Source: Planctomycetota bacterium
Lineage (GTDB): Bacteria; Planctomycetota; UBA1135; GCA-002686595
Direction: 5' to 3'
DNA: 49,277 nt
NCBI GenBank assembly: GCA_023150475.1
Contig: JAKLKU010000030.1
Location: forward strand, 1-49,277
Within the stretch, counting starts at the first letter, position 1; each line of letters begins with the position of its first letter. The notes below the pieces were generated by a model, which was given only the letters and a program-made list of their open reading frames with translations, was not told where the DNA came from and did not search any database. The position numbers were made by a program, and so were the translations under genes. Positions 1 to 8,002 of this stretch are shown here, one piece after another.

Positions 1-108
1 CGCGTGCGCGCCGATCAGTCGCCGCGTGCGCGCCGATCAGTCGCCGCGTGCGCGCCGATCAGTCGCCGCGTGCGCGCCGATCAGCCGCCGCGTGCGCGCC
101 GATCAGTC
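1..108. repeat. 22-bp tandem repeat array (truncated by window edge)
   Basis: Four full 22-bp units lie at 21-42, 43-64, 65-86 and 87-108, and a 20-base partial unit at 1-20. The shared core is CGTGCGCGCCGATCAG. The only change among full copies is T to C at position 85. There are no spacers, so it is not a CRISPR array. The last copy contains the stop codon of the minus-strand lipoprotein gene (TGA, complement of 103-105), so the array lies in its 3' flank. The left end is outside the window, so the copy number is unknown. Confidence 0.95.
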
Positions 109-3100
109 GGGGATCGCCGAAATGCGCAGGTTGGTCACGCCGACGATCTTCGGGAAGTCGACGTGCGACGCGTCGAAGAGCACGACGAAGCGCACCATGT
201 CCGGCTGCGGCGAGAAATCGTTGAGCTGAGCCGGGTGGGACACCCACGGCGTCAGCGTCGACGGAATCACGCCGCTCGTCGGGTCGGTGACGTCGACGCT
301 GCAGAGGTCGGAGATCGCCTTCGACGTACGGACGCCCTGGAAGCGCACGACGATCGGCGCGGCGGAGCCACCGACCGGCAGGTCGGGGTTCATGTACGTC
401 CCCCAAGCCGTCTCGCCGTAGAGCGGGTTCTGGCTCGGACCGCGATACGGCACGGTGGTGATCGTGCCGCCGAGGTTCAAGACGACGTCCATGTTCCAAC
501 CCGGCGTCGAGCCCGCGTCGTCGATGAAGTCGATCTCGAAGTAGCTGACTCCGATCGGACGGAACCAGCACGATTGCGCGCCCGAGAACGAGTCGGGGTA
601 CGTGCGCTCGACCGCCCAGGTGCCCGCGGTCGCGAAGAGCAGCGACGTCGGATCGAGCGGGTCGAACGGGTTCACGAACGGCGCGATCTGGTTCATGTCG
701 AGGGTGTTCTTGCCCTCGAGGCGCAAGAGACCGACCGAACCGACGCCACCCGCCGACAGCGTGTTGTCGACGCCGCCCGCGCCGCCGGCGACGTCGATGC
801 GCGCGCCGGTCAGCGTGCCGAAGTTCAGGGTCTTCGCTTGCAGCAACACGGCACCACCGGCGCCGCCGCCACCAGGCGCAGCGTTGACGCGGTTGATCTG
901 ACCGGTCGCCAGCGCGGACCCGCCCTGTCCGCCCGCGGCGAGCACCGCGCCGTCGAGCTGCAGCGAATCGCCCGCCACCAACTGGATCGCACCGCCGCCA
1001 CCACCGCCGCCAGCGCCGCTGTGGTCACGGTACGTCGAGATCTTCGCGCCGGTCGCGACGCACGTCGCGCCGCCGCCGGTCGTGCGCGTCTGCGACAGGC
1101 CGAGACCCGCGCCGCCACCACCGGCACCGCCGCGCAGATAGCCCTTCTTCGGGGTCAGCTTGCGGATCTTGAGCGGCGTCGTGCCCGGAGGCTCGATGCC
1201 GAGCACCGACGAGTTGCCACCGAGGGTGTCCGGCGGCGTGTTCGACGAGCCCTGGATGCTGAGACCGTTGGTCGCGGCCGACACGCCGAGACCACCGTCG
1301 GTCGCGTAACCACCGCCGCCGCCCGAGCCACCGACCTGCTCCGAGTCGCAGGTGGAGTTGGTCGCGAGGTCGTTCAGCAGCACCGTGCTGCCGGGGAGGT
1401 TGGTCGGCCAGTGCGCGCCGCCAGGACCCGAGGCGAGCAGGCCGGTGCCACCGACGCCGACGCCCGGCTTGCCGAAGATCTGCGCGCCCGGGTTCTTGAC
1501 GCCGGAGTTCTGGATGTTGATCGAGTCGACCAGCGTGCCGGCGGGATTGTCGTTGGTCGCGAGCAACGTCGTCGTCTGGTCCTGGCGATCGCCGCCGCGT
1601 CCGCCCGCGCCGCCGCCCGGACCGCCCGCGCCACCGTGCTGGCCGTGGCCTGAATCGGAGGGGTGCGTGCCCGGCGAGCTGCCGGAGACGTCGATCTGGC
1701 CTTGGATGTTCGCGTCGCCGCGCACGAGCACGCGCGCCGGGTTGTCGCCGACGAAGCGCAGCACGCCGCCGGACTGCACCGTCACCGAGGCGAACTCGAA
1801 AACGCCATCGTCGACGTCGATGTCGATCGGGGTGCCGCCGGGGTTGCCATCGAAGTCGAAGTTGTCGAGCAGGTTGCCCGCCACGATCGTCTCCGCGTCG
1901 AGGCCGCCGCTCAGCGTCGCGCCGCTGACCGTCCACACGTTGGTGGCGCCCGCCGGCGTGACGGTGATCGGAATCGAGTTGCCCGCCGCACCCGCGGTGA
2001 CCGCCTCGATCAGCACCGTGTTGCCGTTGACCAGCTTGTACGTGCACTGCGCGACGTCGGGGTCGGCGCTCGCATTCAAGAAGTTGACGAGCTCGAGCAG
2101 CGTGTACGAGTAGAGCTTGTTCTGCGAGTGGTTCTGGATCGCCGTGCCACCGCCGCTGATCGACGTGCCGGTCGCGAATCCCGTCAGGAACTGGAACGGA
2201 CCGATCACGCTCGAGCCGATCTGGATCGAGTCGTTGTCGACGGGCGACCCGGACACCGTCAGCGTCGCACTCGCCTTGACCGGGCTCGTGACGAGCGTCA
2301 CGGTCTCGCCGCTGTTCACTTCGAGGTCACCGAGACGGCCCGAGCCGCCACCCGTGCCGGGCCGCAGACGGCCGGAGGTCGTGACGCCCCAGTCGGCGCC
2401 GGTGCGCAACCCGTCGCGGTTCGCCTGCGACGTGAACTGCTCGCCGTTCGGACCAGGCAGCGTCTGCTGCGCGAAAGTCACGGCCTGCGGCGTGAGCACG
2501 TACGGGCCGGCGTCCGACAGCGTGTTCTGCGCGAGGTCGCGCACCGCGCTCGGGATCGTCACGACCACGCGCCGCGGCTGGAACGGATCGGAGCCCTTCG
2601 ACGGCAAGCCGATCGACGGCGTGAACGTCACGGTCGTGGTCAGGCCGGAGATGTCGAGATCGTATTCCCACGTGCCGGCGAGCGGCGCCTGGTCGCTCGG
2701 GTCGAGGAAGTTGCCGTCTGCGTCGACGTTGACGGTGACGAGCGGCGACGCGCCGCCGACCACCAACGTGCCGACGTCCATCAAGTCGTTGTAGACGAAG
2801 CGGATCGTCGAGGTCGTCTTGACGTCCGTCACGGCGAGCGAGTTGAGCGGCACCTCGACGTCGTTCTGCGTGAGCGTGTCGACCAGCACCTGGACGTTGG
2901 GCTTGCCCGGCACCGGATCGGTGATGCCTTGGTCGGTGGTGATCGTGCACAAGAGACGGCTCGAGTTCGCCTGGCCGCTGATGCTCTCGACCCACGGCGC
3001 GGGGTCACCTTGCTCGCGACCCGACACGCGGATCTGGTAGCTGCGGTTCGGCTCGAGGCCGAAGAGCGGATTGCCGCTCTGGTCGAAGCTCAACGTCGGG

Positions 3101-3438
3101 CGGATGATCACCCGGCGCGGGTTCGTCGGATCCTTCGCGAACTGCACGTCGGGGAACTCGGCGGTCGACGTGTCGAGGATCTGGATGGTCTTGTCGTCGA
3201 CGGTGCTGAAGTCGACCGGCTGCGAGAACAGGATCGACAGTTCCTGGTTCTGGAACGTGTTGATGATGCCGCAGCTCACCTGCGTGCCGCCCAGGCCGTT
3301 GGTGCAGCCAAGCGAGCACTGCTCGATGTACATCGCGCCGCTGCCGCCGCCGCCGCTGTTGCCGCACGAGGCGGCGAGGAGACCGAGCGCTGCGACGAAG
3401 GAAGAGCGAACCAACCAGGGCTTGGAGGTCAGGGTCAT
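103..3438 (-). CDS. Giant Ig-like (SbsA-type) lipoprotein with glycine-rich beta-solenoid region
   Basis: Predicted lipoprotein of 1111 aa, probably outer-membrane or surface-exposed. The ATG at 3438 gives a basic N-terminus, a hydrophobic stretch and a lipobox LAASC with Cys25, followed by a Gly-rich linker. Residues about 30-350 hold two SbsA-like Ig modules (bacterial Ig-like Big_5 type), recognised from phrases such as FSQPVDFSTVDDKTIQI and FVYNDLMDVGTLV. Residues about 520-890 hold short beta-repeat sequence of the kind VLVRGDANIQGQIDVSG, interrupted by glycine blocks (GGAGGPGGGAGGRGG and others). This suggests a parallel beta-helix with glycine-rich loops. A C-terminal domain of about 220 residues has no glycine blocks. 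No enzyme motif is visible. It shares its layout with the lipoproteins at 19322-22666 and, in part, 17119-19254. Function unknown; surface structure or adhesion is inference. No clear Shine-Dalgarno sequence precedes the start. Confidence 0.85.
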   Translation of the reverse strand: MTLTSKPWLVRSSFVAALGLLAASCGNSGGGGSGAMYIEQCSLGCTNGLGGTQVSCGIINTFQNQELSILFSQPVDFSTVDDKTIQILDTSTAEFPDVQFAKDPTNPRRVIIRPTLSFDQSGNPLFGLEPNRSYQIRVSGREQGDPAPWVESISGQANSSRLLCTITTDQGITDPVPGKPNVQVLVDTLTQNDVEVPLNSLAVTDVKTTSTIRFVYNDLMDVGTLVVGGASPLVTVNVDADGNFLDPSDQAPLAGTWEYDLDISGLTTTVTFTPSIGLPSKGSDPFQPRRVVVTIPSAVRDLAQNTLSDAGPYVLTPQAVTFAQQTLPGPNGEQFTSQANRDGLRTGADWGVTTSGRLRPGTGGGSGRLGDLEVNSGETVTLVTSPVKASATLTVSGSPVDNDSIQIGSSVIGPFQFLTGFATGTSISGGGTAIQNHSQNKLYSYTLLELVNFLNASADPDVAQCTYKLVNGNTVLIEAVTAGAAGNSIPITVTPAGATNVWTVSGATLSGGLDAETIVAGNLLDNFDFDGNPGGTPIDIDVDDGVFEFASVTVQSGGVLRFVGDNPARVLVRGDANIQGQIDVSGSSPGTHPSDSGHGQHGGAGGPGGGAGGRGGDRQDQTTTLLATNDNPAGTLVDSINIQNSGVKNPGAQIFGKPGVGVGGTGLLASGPGGAHWPTNLPGSTVLLNDLATNSTCDSEQVGGSGGGGGYATDGGLGVSAATNGLSIQGSSNTPPDTLGGNSSVLGIEPPGTTPLKIRKLTPKKGYLRGGAGGGGAGLGLSQTRTTGGGATCVATGAKISTYRDHSGAGGGGGGGAIQLVAGDSLQLDGAVLAAGGQGGSALATGQINRVNAAPGGGGAGGAVLLQAKTLNFGTLTGARIDVAGGAGGVDNTLSAGGVGSVGLLRLEGKNTLDMNQIAPFVNPFDPLDPTSLLFATAGTWAVERTYPDSFSGAQSCWFRPIGVSYFEIDFIDDAGSTPGWNMDVVLNLGGTITTVPYRGPSQNPLYGETAWGTYMNPDLPVGGSAAPIVVRFQGVRTSKAISDLCSVDVTDPTSGVIPSTLTPWVSHPAQLNDFSPQPDMVRFVVLFDASHVDFPKIVGVTNLRISAIPD

Positions 3439-3558
3439 GATAAGGATGCGGAGGGACTCGCCAGGGAAACGCCGAGCGTCGGAGGGCTCCACGAGGGACT
3501 GGGAACCGGCCCTGCCGGGGGCTCGGAGACGCGCTTCATGCGAAGACGAGGGCGCGCC

Positions 3559-3590
3559 ACTATAAGAGCCCGAGGCCGTTCTGTTGCCAT
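3559..3590 (-). promoter_or_regulatory. Possible promoter for the giant lipoprotein gene
   Basis: On the minus strand TATAGT (complement of 3559-3564) is close to a -10 hexamer. It is preceded by an A-rich stretch (complement of about 3583-3602) that is unusual in this GC-rich sequence. No good -35 hexamer is visible. It would give a leader of roughly 115 bases before the start at 3438. This rests on pattern only. Confidence 0.25.
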
Positions 3591-3730
3591 TTTCTTTTCC
3601 GTCAGGGCACCGAGCCGCGCGCCCGGACGAGCTCCGGCACACGCGACGGGCGAGGCCGACCTGCTCCGGTGCGACAGTTGCGATTTCCGGACCCCGCACG
3701 ACGTTTCCGCACCGCGTCGCAGGACACCGG

Positions 3731-3842
3731 CGGAGCACTGCCCGCGGAGCACCGCCCGCACAGCACTGTGGACGGAACGCCGCTGACGGAGTTCTGCCGG
3801 CGAAGCACTGCCGGCGGACCTCTGCGGGCGGATCGCCACCGG
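3731..3842. repeat. 14-bp degenerate tandem repeat, about 8 units
   Basis: Consecutive 14-base units start at 3731, 3745, 3759, 3773, 3787, 3801, 3815 and 3829. Their approximate consensus is CGGAGCACTGCCGG. The best copies are those at 3731, 3745 and 3801; those at 3773 and 3829 are weak. The block lies between two divergent genes, about 290 bases upstream of one start and about 150 bases upstream of the other. The period does not match the helical repeat of 10.5 bp. Function unknown. Confidence 0.7.
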
Positions 3843-3989
3843 CGCCGCGGCCGCCGCGCGCGGTCCGCGCTCTCCGTGTGCGTTCCCGACCTGGACGGAC
3901 ACGCCCGACGGCCGGCTGCCGCGGGGCGCGTCGCCGCGGGGCGCGTCGGTCGCCCGCCGCTTTCGGATAGGCTCTCCCGCTTCGAGACC

Positions 3990-4916
3990 ATGCAGCCCGG
4001 ACGAATCGCCTCACTCTCCTCCCCCACCTCCGATCGCCCGTTCCCGCACGTTCGCCGTGCGCTCGCGCACGTTTGCCGCGCGTGGCGACTCGGCGCGCTC
4101 GCGCCGGTGTTGCTCGCATTCGCGGCCTGCGGCGACTCCGCGACCGACACGCACGCGGCCACGGAGGACGTGGCTCCGCTGCTCGCCGAGATCGAAGCGG
4201 CGTTCGAGCCGGTGCCCCCCGCGTCGACGAGCGACGTCCAAGACCGCGCGCTCAACCTCCGGCGCACGACGCTGGAGCGCCTGCGCGCGCGCTCGCCGGC
4301 GCTCGGCCGCGCGGCGTGGAAACGCTTCGGCGAGATCGACGCGAAGAACGAAGAGTTGCGCATCGCGTTGCTCGACGTCGCGTGCCACTCCGCGCCCGAA
4401 GTCGTCGCAACCGAGCTCGAGCGCATGGTGACGACCTACGGGCCGCAGTACTCGCTCAGGCTGCGCACGCATGCGGTCCGGTTCCTCGCGGAGACCGCGC
4501 CCGCGCGCGCCGTCGCGATCCTCGCGCCGCTCCTGCGCGAGCCGCAACGCGCGATGACGTACCCGCCGCAAGAGACCCTCGTCGACTGCTGGATCGTCGC
4601 CGCGCGCAAGCAAGGTGCGTTGGACGATCGACTGCTCGCCGAAGTGGCGATCGGACTCGAGCAGCCCGCGGACGCACGCTATCGCGCGATCGAGGAGCTC
4701 GGGCGCGTCCACTCGCCGGTCGCCGTCGACGCGCTCAGGCTGGTGCTGACGGAATCGGGATCCGACGGCTACGTGCGGCGCAAGGCGGCGCAGGCCGTGA
4801 TCGACGGACTGCCGCGCGACGAAGCGTGCGCGTTGCTCGCCGCGGTCGCCGATCGCGAAGTCGACCAGATGTTCCTCGTCTTCCTCGCGGACATGCTCCA
4901 GAAGCACTGCCCGTGA
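3990..4916 (+). CDS. HEAT-repeat-like lipoprotein
   Basis: Protein of 308 aa from the ATG at 3990. A basic N-terminus and a hydrophobic segment end in a lipobox-like LLAFAAC (Cys at about residue 47), so it is probably lipidated after export. The signal sequence is long, and the true start could lie downstream. The rest is alanine- and leucine-rich helical sequence with paired-helix phrases such as YRAIEELGRVHSPVAVDALRLV, typical of HEAT or alpha-solenoid scaffolds that bind other proteins. No catalytic motif is seen. It overlaps the TatD gene by 4 bp (GTGA), so the two are translationally coupled. Together they are the only plus-strand genes in the window. Confidence 0.75.
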   Translation: MQPGRIASLSSPTSDRPFPHVRRALAHVCRAWRLGALAPVLLAFAACGDSATDTHAATEDVAPLLAEIEAAFEPVPPASTSDVQDRALNLRRTTLERLRARSPALGRAAWKRFGEIDAKNEELRIALLDVACHSAPEVVATELERMVTTYGPQYSLRLRTHAVRFLAETAPARAVAILAPLLREPQRAMTYPPQETLVDCWIVAARKQGALDDRLLAEVAIGLEQPADARYRAIEELGRVHSPVAVDALRLVLTESGSDGYVRRKAAQAVIDGLPRDEACALLAAVADREVDQMFLVFLADMLQKHCP

Positions 4917-5674
4917 TCACCGACACGCACGCGCACGTCTTCTACGACGCCTTCGACTCCGACCGCGACGCGATGCTCGCGCGAGCGCACGCGGCGGGCG
5001 TCTCGCGCGTGATCGTCGTCGGCACCGACGCGGCGAGCTCGCGCGCGGCGTTCGCGCTCGCGGCGCGTCATCCGGGGCTCTACCCGACCGCCGGCATCCA
5101 TCCGCACGACTGCGAGGAACGGTTCGCCTCCGACCGCGACACGATCGCCGAGCTCGCGCGGGATCCGCGCTGTGTCGCGATCGGTGAGACCGGGCTCGAC
5201 TTCTTCCGCTCGCTTTCGTCGCACGACGCGCAGATCGAGAGCCTGCGTTTCCACCTCGAGCTCGCGCGCGCGCACTCGAAGCCGGTGATCGTGCACTGCC
5301 GCGACGCGCATCCGCGGATGGCGGAGGTGCTCGGCGAAGCCCGCGGCGTGATCGGCGTGATGCACTGTTGGTCGATGGGACCGGACGAACTCGCGCCGTA
5401 CCTCGAGCTCGGCTACTGCATCTCGTTCTCGGGCGTCGTCACGTATCCGAAGAACGCGGCGAACCGCGCGGCCGCGCGCGCGGTGCCGCTCGAGCGCTTG
5501 CTCGTCGAAACCGACTGCCCGTACCTCGCGCCGCAGTCACGCCGTGGCAAGCGCAACGAACCGGCGTACGTCACGGAGACCCTCGACGTCGTCGCACGCG
5601 AACGTGGCCTCTCGAGCGCCGAACTCGCGCGCATCACGAGCGACAACGCGGCGCGCCTCTTCCGACTCGCGTGA
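4913..5674 (+). CDS. tatD: TatD-family metal-dependent deoxyribonuclease
   Basis: Protein of 253 aa with the TatD amidohydrolase-fold pattern, and the usual family length. The metal-binding DTHAH sits at residues 4-8, followed by GETGLDFFR (catalytic Glu), VIVHCRDAH, MHCWSM and the Asp-containing ETDCPYLAP. Family members are cytoplasmic 3'-5' DNases or hydrolases acting on DNA ends. The GTG start at 4913 is chosen because it overlaps the preceding stop as GTGA and puts the HxH motif at the expected N-terminal position. A strong hairpin follows the stop (5711-5747). Confidence 0.93.
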   Translation: MITDTHAHVFYDAFDSDRDAMLARAHAAGVSRVIVVGTDAASSRAAFALAARHPGLYPTAGIHPHDCEERFASDRDTIAELARDPRCVAIGETGLDFFRSLSSHDAQIESLRFHLELARAHSKPVIVHCRDAHPRMAEVLGEARGVIGVMHCWSMGPDELAPYLELGYCISFSGVVTYPKNAANRAAARAVPLERLLVETDCPYLAPQSRRGKRNEPAYVTETLDVVARERGLSSAELARITSDNAARLFRLA

Positions 5675-5710
5675 CCGGTGCTCGGGCCGGCTCGAAGGCT
5701 CGTGAAAAGC

Positions 5711-5747
5711 GCGAAGGGCGCCGCTCTCTTCGAGCGACGCCCTTCGC
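5711..5747. terminator. Bidirectional hairpin terminator between tatD and the pilin gene
   Basis: Inverted repeat with 16-base arms at 5711-5726 and 5732-5747, one mismatch and a 5-base TCTTC loop. On the minus strand it follows the pilin stop and is trailed by GCTTTTCACG, a short U-tract. On the plus strand it lies 37 bases after the tatD stop. The genes converge here, so one hairpin can serve both. Confidence 0.85.
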
Positions 5748-5772
5748 AGATCGACTCTCGTCGACGACTACA

Positions 5773-6507
5773 TCACTGGACCGCGGTCCACGTGTTGCCG
5801 TCCGTCGCCGCGACGCCGTTGACGCCGAGCGGAGAGGCCATGTCACCCGCGACCGAGAAGACCGCGTCGAAGAGCGGGCCACCGCCCGTCGCGGTGTAGG
5901 CCGCCGCGCCACGGTTCGGGGTCTGGAGCAAGTCGCCTTCTTGGTTGATGAAGAAGCAGCGGTTGCCGGACTGACCGACCGCTTGCGGCCACGCGTACGC
6001 GGCCCACAGCACTTCGCCGTTGTCCGAGTCGGGGAACGGAGCCGCCGCCTTGCCACCCGCCGCGTCTTCCGCGACCGAACCGGTGACACCAGCGACCGTC
6101 GCCGCCGGCAGGTAGATCTGGAAGATGTAGCCCGAGCGCACGACTTGGCTGTTCGCGACGTTGCCGAACGCGGTCGAGAGCACGGCCGGGTTCAACTCGT
6201 CGGTACCGACGGCGCCCGCCGCCGGAGCACCGGCCGCGCTGACGCGGCACGGATCGGCGCCCGAGAGTTCGCCGAAGAAGCCGTACTCGCCCGCGCCGTC
6301 ACCATCGGAGTCGATGGCGCCCGACGACTGGACTTGGGCTTGCGCCGATGAGATTGATCGGAGCGTCGAGATCGCGGCCGATTCGTTCGCCGAGAGGCGC
6401 GCGGCCATCAGCTTCGGAATAGCGACCGAAGCGATGATCGCGATGATCGCGACCACGATCATGAGCTCGATCAGGGTGAAACCTGCGTTGCTACGTTTGT
6501 GCATCAT
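5773..6507 (-). CDS. pilA: Type IV pilin / pseudopilin
   Basis: Protein of 244 aa with a class III signal: a short basic leader, then AG/FTLIELMIVVAIIAIIAS, with cleavage expected after Gly9 and Glu at mature position 5. The hydrophobic N-terminal helix leads into a globular domain of about 200 residues with only two conspicuous cysteines (in DPCRV and NRCFF), which could form a disulfide. The length exceeds most classical PilA proteins, and the DUF1559 pattern common in planctomycetal pilin-like proteins is absent. Two adjacent ATG codons (6507, 6504) can start it. It lies 241 bp downstream of pilC in the same direction and has its own terminator, so it may be transcribed separately, as is usual for a major subunit. 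It should be processed by the prepilin peptidase at 16205-17122. Confidence 0.88.
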   Translation of the reverse strand: MMHKRSNAGFTLIELMIVVAIIAIIASVAIPKLMAARLSANESAAISTLRSISSAQAQVQSSGAIDSDGDGAGEYGFFGELSGADPCRVSAAGAPAAGAVGTDELNPAVLSTAFGNVANSQVVRSGYIFQIYLPAATVAGVTGSVAEDAAGGKAAAPFPDSDNGEVLWAAYAWPQAVGQSGNRCFFINQEGDLLQTPNRGAAAYTATGGGPLFDAVFSVAGDMASPLGVNGVAATDGNTWTAVQ

Positions 6508-6748
6508 CTTGGAAGTTGTCCGTTTCGTCCCGGCACCGGCGCACGCGCGACGGTGCATTGCCTGGTAGGTCACGTTTCGAACCCGGCAGGCGTGCACCTT
6601 GAGCTCGCGCGCGATTTGAAGTCGCGAACGTCCGAAAGCCGCTGCCGCATTCACCTCTCCGCCTTCTTCGCGGCTCGGGCTGGTCACCCGTGCCGTGTTC
6701 CGTCGGAGACGCGCCCCTTATCGAGCGCGCCTCCTGTAACTCTTGAGC

Positions 6749-7990
6749 TCAGCTGCCTCCGAGCTTCCCGACGATGTCGAGGATCGGCAGGAACACGCTG
6801 AGCACGACGCCGCCGACGATCACGCCCATGAAGCTGATCAGGATCGGCTCGATCAGGCTGGTCAGCGACTTGATCGCCGCCTTGACCTGCGCGTCGTAGA
6901 ACTCCGCGATCTTCTCGAGCAGCGCTTCGAGCGCGCCGGTGCGTTCGCCGATCGCGATCATGCGCACCACCATCGCGGGGAAGATCTTGCAGCGGCCGAG
7001 CGGCTCGCTGAGCAACTGGCCGTTGCGCACGCTTTCCTTCGACTCGACGACCGCGCGCGTGACGAGGCGGTTACCCGCCGTTTCCGCGACGATGTCGAGC
7101 GTGCCCATGATCGGCACGCCGGAGCGGATCAACGTCGCGAACGTGCGCGAGAAGCGCGCGAGCGCGACTTTCTTCGCGAGCGGGCCGAACACCGGCGCCT
7201 TGAACGCGAGCGTGTCGAACACGAGCCCGCCGACCTCGGTCTTGAAGAAGATCCAGAGCGCGGCGATCAGGCCGAACGCGCCGCCGAAGATCGCGATCCA
7301 GTTCTCGCGCATGCCTTGCGAGACGCCCAGCACGAACTTCGTCAGGCTCGGCAGCTCCGCGCCGAGGCCGTCGAACACTTGGCGGAACGTCGGCACGACG
7401 CCGAGCATCAGGAAGGCCGTGATGCCGAGCACCAGGACCAACGAGATCACCGGGTACGTCATCGCCGCGCGGATCTCGCGCTTCAACGTCGCGGTCGACT
7501 CGAGGTAGTCGGCGAGGCGCGAGAGGATCACGTCCATCTGGCCCGACGCTTCGCCGGCGCGCACCATCGAGATGTAGAGCGGCGAGAACGCGCGCGGGCA
7601 CTGTTCCATCGCGCTGGAGAGGTCCGAGCCGGAGCGCAGCTCGGTCGCGAGCTTCGCGCAGGTCTTCTTCATGCCCGGCGTCTCGGCCTGTTCGCCGAGC
7701 ACTTCGATCGACTCGAGCAACGCGAGACCCGAGCTCACCATCGTCGAGAGCTGGCGCGTGAAGAGCACGAGCTCCTGCGCCGACGCTTTCGGCCCGCTCT
7801 GGAAGAGCGATGACTTCGGTTTCGCCTTGCCGTCGGCGCCGACCGACTTGTCGGCGACTTGTTCGACCTTGAGGACGACGAGGTTCTGCTTGCGCAGCTC
7901 GGCAAGCGCCTGGTTGCGGTCGTCGGCCTGGATGGTGCCTTCGACCGTCTGGCCGCTCGACTTCTTCGCTGCGTACTTGAAGGCGATCAC
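6749..7990 (-). CDS. pilC: Type IV pilus inner-membrane platform protein PilC (GspF family)
   Basis: Protein of 413 aa, the normal family size, with two T2SF domains. The N-terminal cytoplasmic domain includes FTRQLSTMVSSGLALLESIE. The second copy has the matching FSRTFATLIRSGVPIMGTLD. Hydrophobic segments occur near residues 175-200, 230-250 and 380-405. PilC is the rotor-like membrane platform that couples ATPase motion to pilin extraction. The GTG start at 7990 is preceded by AGGAG nine bases upstream, which overlaps the pilB stop (TAGGAG). This points to coupled translation in a pilT-pilB-pilC operon. Confidence 0.96.
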   Translation of the reverse strand: MIAFKYAAKKSSGQTVEGTIQADDRNQALAELRKQNLVVLKVEQVADKSVGADGKAKPKSSLFQSGPKASAQELVLFTRQLSTMVSSGLALLESIEVLGEQAETPGMKKTCAKLATELRSGSDLSSAMEQCPRAFSPLYISMVRAGEASGQMDVILSRLADYLESTATLKREIRAAMTYPVISLVLVLGITAFLMLGVVPTFRQVFDGLGAELPSLTKFVLGVSQGMRENWIAIFGGAFGLIAALWIFFKTEVGGLVFDTLAFKAPVFGPLAKKVALARFSRTFATLIRSGVPIMGTLDIVAETAGNRLVTRAVVESKESVRNGQLLSEPLGRCKIFPAMVVRMIAIGERTGALEALLEKIAEFYDAQVKAAIKSLTSLIEPILISFMGVIVGGVVLSVFLPILDIVGKLGGS

Positions 7991-8002
7991 GTGCTGGGGC
8001 TC

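Larger units (their letters stand above)
3439..3989. other. Divergent intergenic region
   Basis: These 551 bases separate the minus-strand giant lipoprotein gene from the plus-strand HEAT-like lipoprotein gene, so they should hold both promoters. The visible contents are the AT-rich patch near 3559-3602 and the 14-bp degenerate repeat at 3731-3842. No convincing protein-coding gene was found; the frames that cross it are compositional. Confidence 0.6.

Noticed and set aside
1..108. CRISPR array
   Set aside because: The units are contiguous with no spacers, and no cas gene is nearby.
4..4119. Very long open frames on the strand opposite the lipoprotein and pil genes (for example 4-1653 and 1663-3786 on the plus strand)
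   Set aside because: They are Arg/Ala-rich, match no family, and mirror real genes. In GC-rich DNA the antisense frames stay open because stops are rare.
6508..6748. Sigma-54 promoter for the pilin gene
   Set aside because: rpoN in the window makes it attractive, but I found no TGGC/TTGC pair at -24/-12 spacing on the minus strand.
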